A DNA stretch of 64,000 nt from Antedon mediterranea (taxonomy: Eukaryota; Echinodermata; Crinoidea; Comatulida; Antedonidae), in the NCBI RefSeq assembly GCF_964355755.1, contig NC_092670.1, forward strand, positions 33,653,795 to 33,717,794, in the 5' to 3' direction. How positions within the stretch are numbered: position 1 is the first letter of the stretch; every line of letters begins with the position of its first letter. The notes beneath the pieces were generated by a model. The model did not search any database. It saw only the letters and a list, made by a program, of their open reading frames with translations, and was not told where the DNA came from. Shown here piece after piece: positions 59,160-64,000 of this stretch. A program made the position numbers and the translations under genes.

Positions 59160-60251
59160 GAGGCAAAAATATCATTATCCCCCTTAGCTTAAGACGTAAA
59201 GTTGTTGACCTCGCTCACGAAGGGCACCAGGGGATAGTTAAGACAAAGAATTTATTGCGTTCTAAGGTCTGGTTCCCCAAGTTAGACAAACTTAGTGAAA
59301 TAGTTGTAAAGGAGTGTATGTTGTGCCAGGCTGCAACTCCTCAGTCAGTACGAGCCCCACTCAAAATGTCTGGTTTACCACAAAACAGATGGGAGCAGGT
59401 TAGCATAGATTTTGGTCATGTTAACAATGAATATAATTATAATGGTTGTAATCGATGATTACTCACGGTTCCCTGTTGTCGAGCTCCTAACTTCAACTTC
59501 AGCAAATGCTGTGATTCCGAAAATTGACATGCTAGGGGTTCCCAAGGTTGTCCGGTCAGATAATGGCCCACCCTTCAACAGTGATGCATTTGATAAATTT
59601 TCAAAATATCTTGGTTTCCATCACAGGAAAGTAACTCCATTGTGGCCCGAGGCCAATGGTGAAGTCGACCGCTTTATGCGCACGTTCAAGAAAGTATTAT
59701 ATACCTCTGAACACTGGAAACAAGACATGTACGTCTTTTTAAGAAATTATAGGGCGACCCCACATTGTACAACGGGTGTTTCGCCAGCAATGGCCCTCTT
59801 GGGTATGGACCTTAATATTCGATTTCCATCTCTTAAAAGGGAGGAGAGTAGTAACGATGAGTCACTACGACAAACTGACAATCGAAACAAAATTAAAATG
59901 AAGTATGATGCTGAAAAAAGGAGATGCATATCAGAATGTAATCTCAACGTAGGTGACACTGTGTTAGTAAAGCAAGAAAGAAAGAACAAATTTACCACAC
60001 CTTTCTGTAAAACACCTTTAATCATTGTACATAGAAATCATGATCTAATTACAGCTAAACACCCAGATGGTAATAAGATAACCAGAAACTGGTCACATTT
60101 TAAAAAGGTGAATCTGCCAAATAGGGCACATGTAAATCCAAAACCGGTTTATAATGATGATACTGTTGTAGTGGGACAAGATCCGATCCCACAACAGACA
60201 CGCAGATCTTGTAGACAAGCAAGACGGCCTCAAAGGCTAGTTGAGGAATAA
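59160..60251 (+). pseudogene. Gypsy integrase, frameshifted
   Basis: The zinc-binding part (AHEGHQGIVKTKNLL ... CMLCQ) is in 59180-59458. A frameshift near 59440 separates it from the catalytic core in 59412-60251: VIDDYSRFPVVELL, VRSDNGPPFNSDAF and EANGEVDRFMRTFKK supply the second aspartate and the glutamate. C-terminal sequence with DTVLVKQERKNKFTTPF follows, then a stop at 60249-60251. The product would have joined element DNA to the host. Confidence 0.85.
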
Positions 60252-60489
60252 TGCTATGCATTAGTCCAGAAAGTGAAAGCGTTAAGTTGTTTGTATATAG
60301 TAGTTAGCAGTTTGTAAAAAAAAATGTTTAAACAATAACTCTTATTTCAATATCACAGTGTGCATTTTAAATCTAGTAGAAGGGAGATGTAGTGTCGTAC
60401 AGTTTATAAATGGGTTATTTAGTAAACACATCCTGGCAACGCCAGACTCATGTAGAATACGCATGCGTGCAGGACACGCTGTAGTACCA

Positions 60490-63400
60490 AACAGCATGTA
60501 ATAAAAAGATAGAACTGCAATTTATAGTGTCTACCGAATCGTCATTAAAGTCATCGTAAACAATATTACAACCATCTAAAGAATATTAAGCCCAGGCAGC
60601 AATAAATGAATTAATATAACGTTAATATATTAGCCGACTCATTCATCAACATTTCATGTAGTTCATGAACATTTGAATCAAAGCACCATTGTCTTTTTTT
60701 ATGCACCGTTCGCCTGTTAATCAGTTGAAACAACTGGTTTGCACACGATACGCTCGTTTGAGTTCAAACAATAATTATTTCAACCATCCACTTTCCAAAC
60801 AGCAGTTTTTCGTACCGAAAGTCTTTTCCTGATACGTGTTAAAGGCCAGGTGCGGGCAAAAAAATTCTATTGAGCATACATTCCAATAATTATCGATCTA
60901 TAGTTTCCCCTATGTTTCATAATTTTTGGGATTGTATTTGTGTTACACGAGCTTGTTGAAAATAAGCACTTTCTTATCAGTGGGGGGATAGTTCAAATTA
61001 CACAGTAAAATCTCTATTCTTTTGTACACACATTTTGTAAATAGAGAGGCATTTTAAAAAGCTATGAAAAATAAACGGTGTGGTAAAAAATGTTATCAGA
61101 TGACTAAATATAGGTAATATAACTTGAATTTTACATTTCTGGTATTTTTATTCAACTTCAAATTTTTATTTTCATGCTATAGCAAAAATTATCCACCGTA
61201 TATCCACCATCTTTTTTCACTTGCTAGGGAGTCACCAGACATGTTATTACATTAGGTTAACAACCTAACTACTGAAAAAAAGTCTTCCTGGTTTTTATGG
61301 AAGAATTTTGCCAAATTTTGTTTTTGACCATATTAAGGGAAATTCATGTTTTTTTGTCTTGATTTCTGTTACAAATATTTGATTTATGTACAATTAACCA
61401 AATATTATATGTAAAATTCATTCCTGTACCTGAGCTTTAAAGTGGTTCCATATTAATAACCTACTTTTTATTGGCCAGTTTTACACACTGTTCGTTTGTT
61501 CATGATTTCATGTCAATAAAATCCATCATGATGATATACTACAGTTGTTGTAATGTATTCGAGGATATAAAACTTGTCCATGATTAAAACAATGGATATA
61601 AATTAGAAAAATATTCCTTGCCAATTGCGATAAAAAAGAGACAATAACTTACAAATCGTATGGGTTCAGTATCTTAACAACAAATAACAAGTTCGATTAA
61701 AGTATGACGAATGAGGGCGTACTTTATTTTATGGAAGGCCATTTTTATTTGGACATTTTTAAACACATATCTGTATATTATATACTAGTTTAAATTTGGA
61801 TTTCTTTTTATGTAATGTATTTAATTATATATTTTATTGCAAACTAAACTTAAATTATGCTATAAACAGTTAATTACCATTGGTTTCATAGCTTTTTTAA
61901 TATATTATATTTGTTTACGGGTGCTAACGGCGTATCGTAATTTCGGCCACGTTCCTTCTTCGAATTCGCGGTAAAAAAATCACGACATGATGTGGTAAAA
62001 AATTGCGTACAGACGTTAAATCCCAGATTTTGCACGAAGCAACATCAAGAAATGATCTTTCCAATATATTCTGAACTAGCGTGAATTGAATTAGGGTAAG
62101 AGGTTATGCCACGGTGTGGGTGATTTTTGACTGGACTAAATACAATGAATACAAATATTAATTAATTCATTAAAATAACCAATGAAAATAGTATGTTCGT
62201 TACAATATTATAGAGAAATGATGAGATGAGAAATATAAATGTATTTAAACAGCAATTGGAAGTTCGTGTTTCTAGTTTTAGTGTTTATATAATTATGATT
62301 ATCCACGTCAGGATATGTAGGCCTACGGAAGCTAGCTATAGCCATTTTCTCTTATCTTCTTCAATCATCTCTTTCATTCAAATGAATATGTTATATCTTA
62401 TTCCTAGCCATCTTTTGTTTCAAGTTTATTATAATTTATAATATCGAATTTAAATCTTACCTTTGCCTATTATTTACATACGGCTTTTAAATTATTCTCA
62501 AAAGATATCAACATACTGGTAGTTTAGGACACCCTGTTGAACCGTGAAATGTGCAAACAACCACATTTGTGCAAACGTGACACATCTTCAAATGTGCAAA
62601 TTCATAAAAATTCATAGTCACTAATGTGCAAACATCACGCCGTTAAATGTAAATGTCTTTGTTGACCGATTAGAGGTACCCTATTGAAGATTGAAACCAT
62701 GCCTTTATTATAGAATTGCATGATATTTATATATATTTTGTCAAATTCGTAAGGATACTGATAATGTACATTAAGGTTTTTATGAGAGAGTTATATTTAG
62801 GCCTAATGTTTTTGTTATATTTCATAGAATAGGTAGGGCCTACTTATCTACATTATTTTATTTTATTTACGTAAAATGTGGTTTTTCTTCTCGGGCTGAT
62901 TTTCAATATGTTTCTTTTTCGTCAGAGCGGAATAATAAACATTGTAAACATTTGGCCTGCAAAGTTGTCATGTTCAAAATGAGATCAGTTCAAGTGTAAT
63001 TAAAAGATATATATTTCAAAACAAACAGACAAGTTAGTATATTATGCAATTAAATCCTTTATTCTGTGTATAAGGTTACAAAGTAATTAAACTAGTATTA
63101 TTCAATCAAGTCAGTGCTTTTTTTTCATTGAAAACATGTGTCTGTTACATATTTTTATTTTACGTTGTTTTATCCATTAAAATGTGTAAGGAATTCATTT
63201 TAAAATGTGCCTGTCTGCGTAATATTCAAAATAATTTTACATTTAAAAAAAGATAATCTGTTCAATGAAAAGCTTAAGGTATTAACTTTAAAGACATTTT
63301 GCATTTTGATTGAAATCTCCATTCTGTGTAATACATTTTTATAATATTATGGAAAGCTCATTTTACAAAGAAGACACTATACTACACATGTACATAAAAC

Positions 63401-63560
63401 ACCAACAAATCAATGCTATTCTTCCCGGCCCGGGGGAATAAAGAGATCACAAGCAAACTTATTATATACGTACACTATGTAATAATCTGGGTATTAGATT
63501 TGGCCATCGTGAAGGGATAAGTAATACGTAACGTGAGAGTTGTATTTTTTAAAATCTTTA
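60490..63560. other. AT-rich upstream region without recognised genes
   Basis: No coding exon, RNA gene or transposon protein found. Around 62545-62640 the word AATGTGCAAA recurs at least three times within 100 bases, with ACATTTGTGCAAA in between. Open frames (62226-62441 and others) lack motifs. Confidence 0.5.
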
Positions 63561-63563
63561 TTT

Positions 63564-63915
63564 AAGATGTATTGTGCCCCAAAAACATGAAAATGAAAAT
63601 TAATTAAATCAGACTTTGAATAGGTTTTTGTAGTTTTAATAAAGTTAATCCCTTCCATAAAAATAACAAACAACAAAATAATGTTTTCTCATATAAAATG
63701 ACAAAATAAATTGTTACATTCTACCAAAAATCCATTGACTGCCAGCCAATTCGACCAATTTTGTATATAAAATATTTTTTTTCAGGTAAAAATACATTAT
63801 TTTTTTTCGATTCAATTTTTGTTCAAAGTGGATAATTATCATGTGAAATTAAAATGGCACATTCAACAACAACAAATTGAAACATTATTTTTTTGGAGGA
63901 AAACACAATCAAGGT
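63564..63915. mobile_element. Diverged inverted copy of the MITE at 4894-5206
   Basis: AAGATGTATTGTGCCCC at 63564 matches the right end of the 4.9-kb copy. Inner words AGACTTTGAATAGG, GTAGTTTTAAT, TGCCAGCCAAT and TCAACAACAACAAA correspond in reverse order. The far end is degraded. Confidence 0.6.
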
Positions 63916-64000
63916 CAGTTAAAATACTGTACATACATATCAAAATAATACTTAAATAGAAAACATTTGAGCAAAAGAACAGAACTTGATCACAATGATA

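Larger units (their letters stand above)
58623..60482 (+). mobile_element. Short-LTR Ty3/gypsy derivative with fused RT and integrase parts
   Basis: Two identical 95-bp direct repeats (58623-58717 and 60388-60482, both TGTAGTGTCGTACAG ... GGACACGCTGT) flank it. The right one is preceded by a polypurine tract AGAAGGGAGA. The left repeat runs straight into RT coding sequence; gag, protease and the RT start are missing. RNase H is also missing between the RT and integrase parts. Lies 0.6-2.5 kb upstream of receptor exon 1 on the opposite strand. Identical LTRs indicate recent insertion or conversion despite broken frames. Confidence 0.85.

Noticed and set aside
60490-63560. Small open frames such as 62226-62441
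   Set aside because: No motif, no splice context, expected by chance in AT-rich DNA.

Overview
This is eukaryotic nuclear DNA from an intron-rich, repeat-rich, AT-rich genome, most likely a marine invertebrate. The mix of Penelope-like elements, PHD-finger LINEs, Ty3/gypsy elements, tRNA-derived SINEs and leucine-rich-repeat (LRR) receptor exons fits an echinoderm or another invertebrate deuterostome. That placement is inference; no single sequence proves the taxon.

The host gene I can support is one large minus-strand gene running from about 57.98 kb down to 15.63 kb. I assembled it by hand as 15 exons with GT-AG splice sites. The model gives 1010 residues and stays in frame throughout. In order it encodes a signal peptide, an LRR N-terminal cysteine cap, LRRs carried mostly one per exon with every LRR junction in phase 2, an ephrin-receptor-like/GCC2-GCC3-like cysteine-rich stalk, seven or eight membrane segments, and a short acidic cytoplasmic tail. 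I know no named gene with this architecture.

Large-scale layout: about 1.68-10.63 kb and 40.54-49.95 kb are two arms of an ancient inverted duplication, traced through six collinear blocks in opposite order. The arms flank a 30-kb centre holding the membrane module (15.6-17.9 kb) and eight LRR-bearing exons (27.9-31.4 kb). The right arm carries LRR exons used by the gene model. The left arm carries three intact-looking LRR exons on the plus strand, also pointing inward. The layout resembles two alternative LRR cassettes facing one membrane module.

Most other sequence is repeats. 0-1.68 kb: 3' part of an L1/Tx1-like LINE. 3.9-4.85 and 18.7-19.22 kb: two 3' ends of one GIY-YIG Penelope-like family. 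7.4-10.4 kb: GACA, trinucleotide and CpG-rich repeats. 10.9-12.2 and 25.8-27.6 kb: ~365-bp units each holding a tRNA-like sequence. 19.2-20.5 kb: perfect palindromes. 20.6-25.8 kb: an internally deleted Ty3/gypsy element between minisatellites. 32.6-34.8 kb: tRNA-Thr-like SINE copies. 35.6-37.5 kb: a Penelope-like relic interrupted by a LINE. 42.1-49.3 kb: two fold-back elements present only in the right arm. 51.3-55.4 kb: a nearly intact PHD/endonuclease/RT LINE inside intron 1 of the receptor gene. 58.6-60.5 kb: a short-LTR gypsy derivative upstream of the gene. 60.5-64 kb: mostly featureless AT-rich DNA plus one MITE copy.
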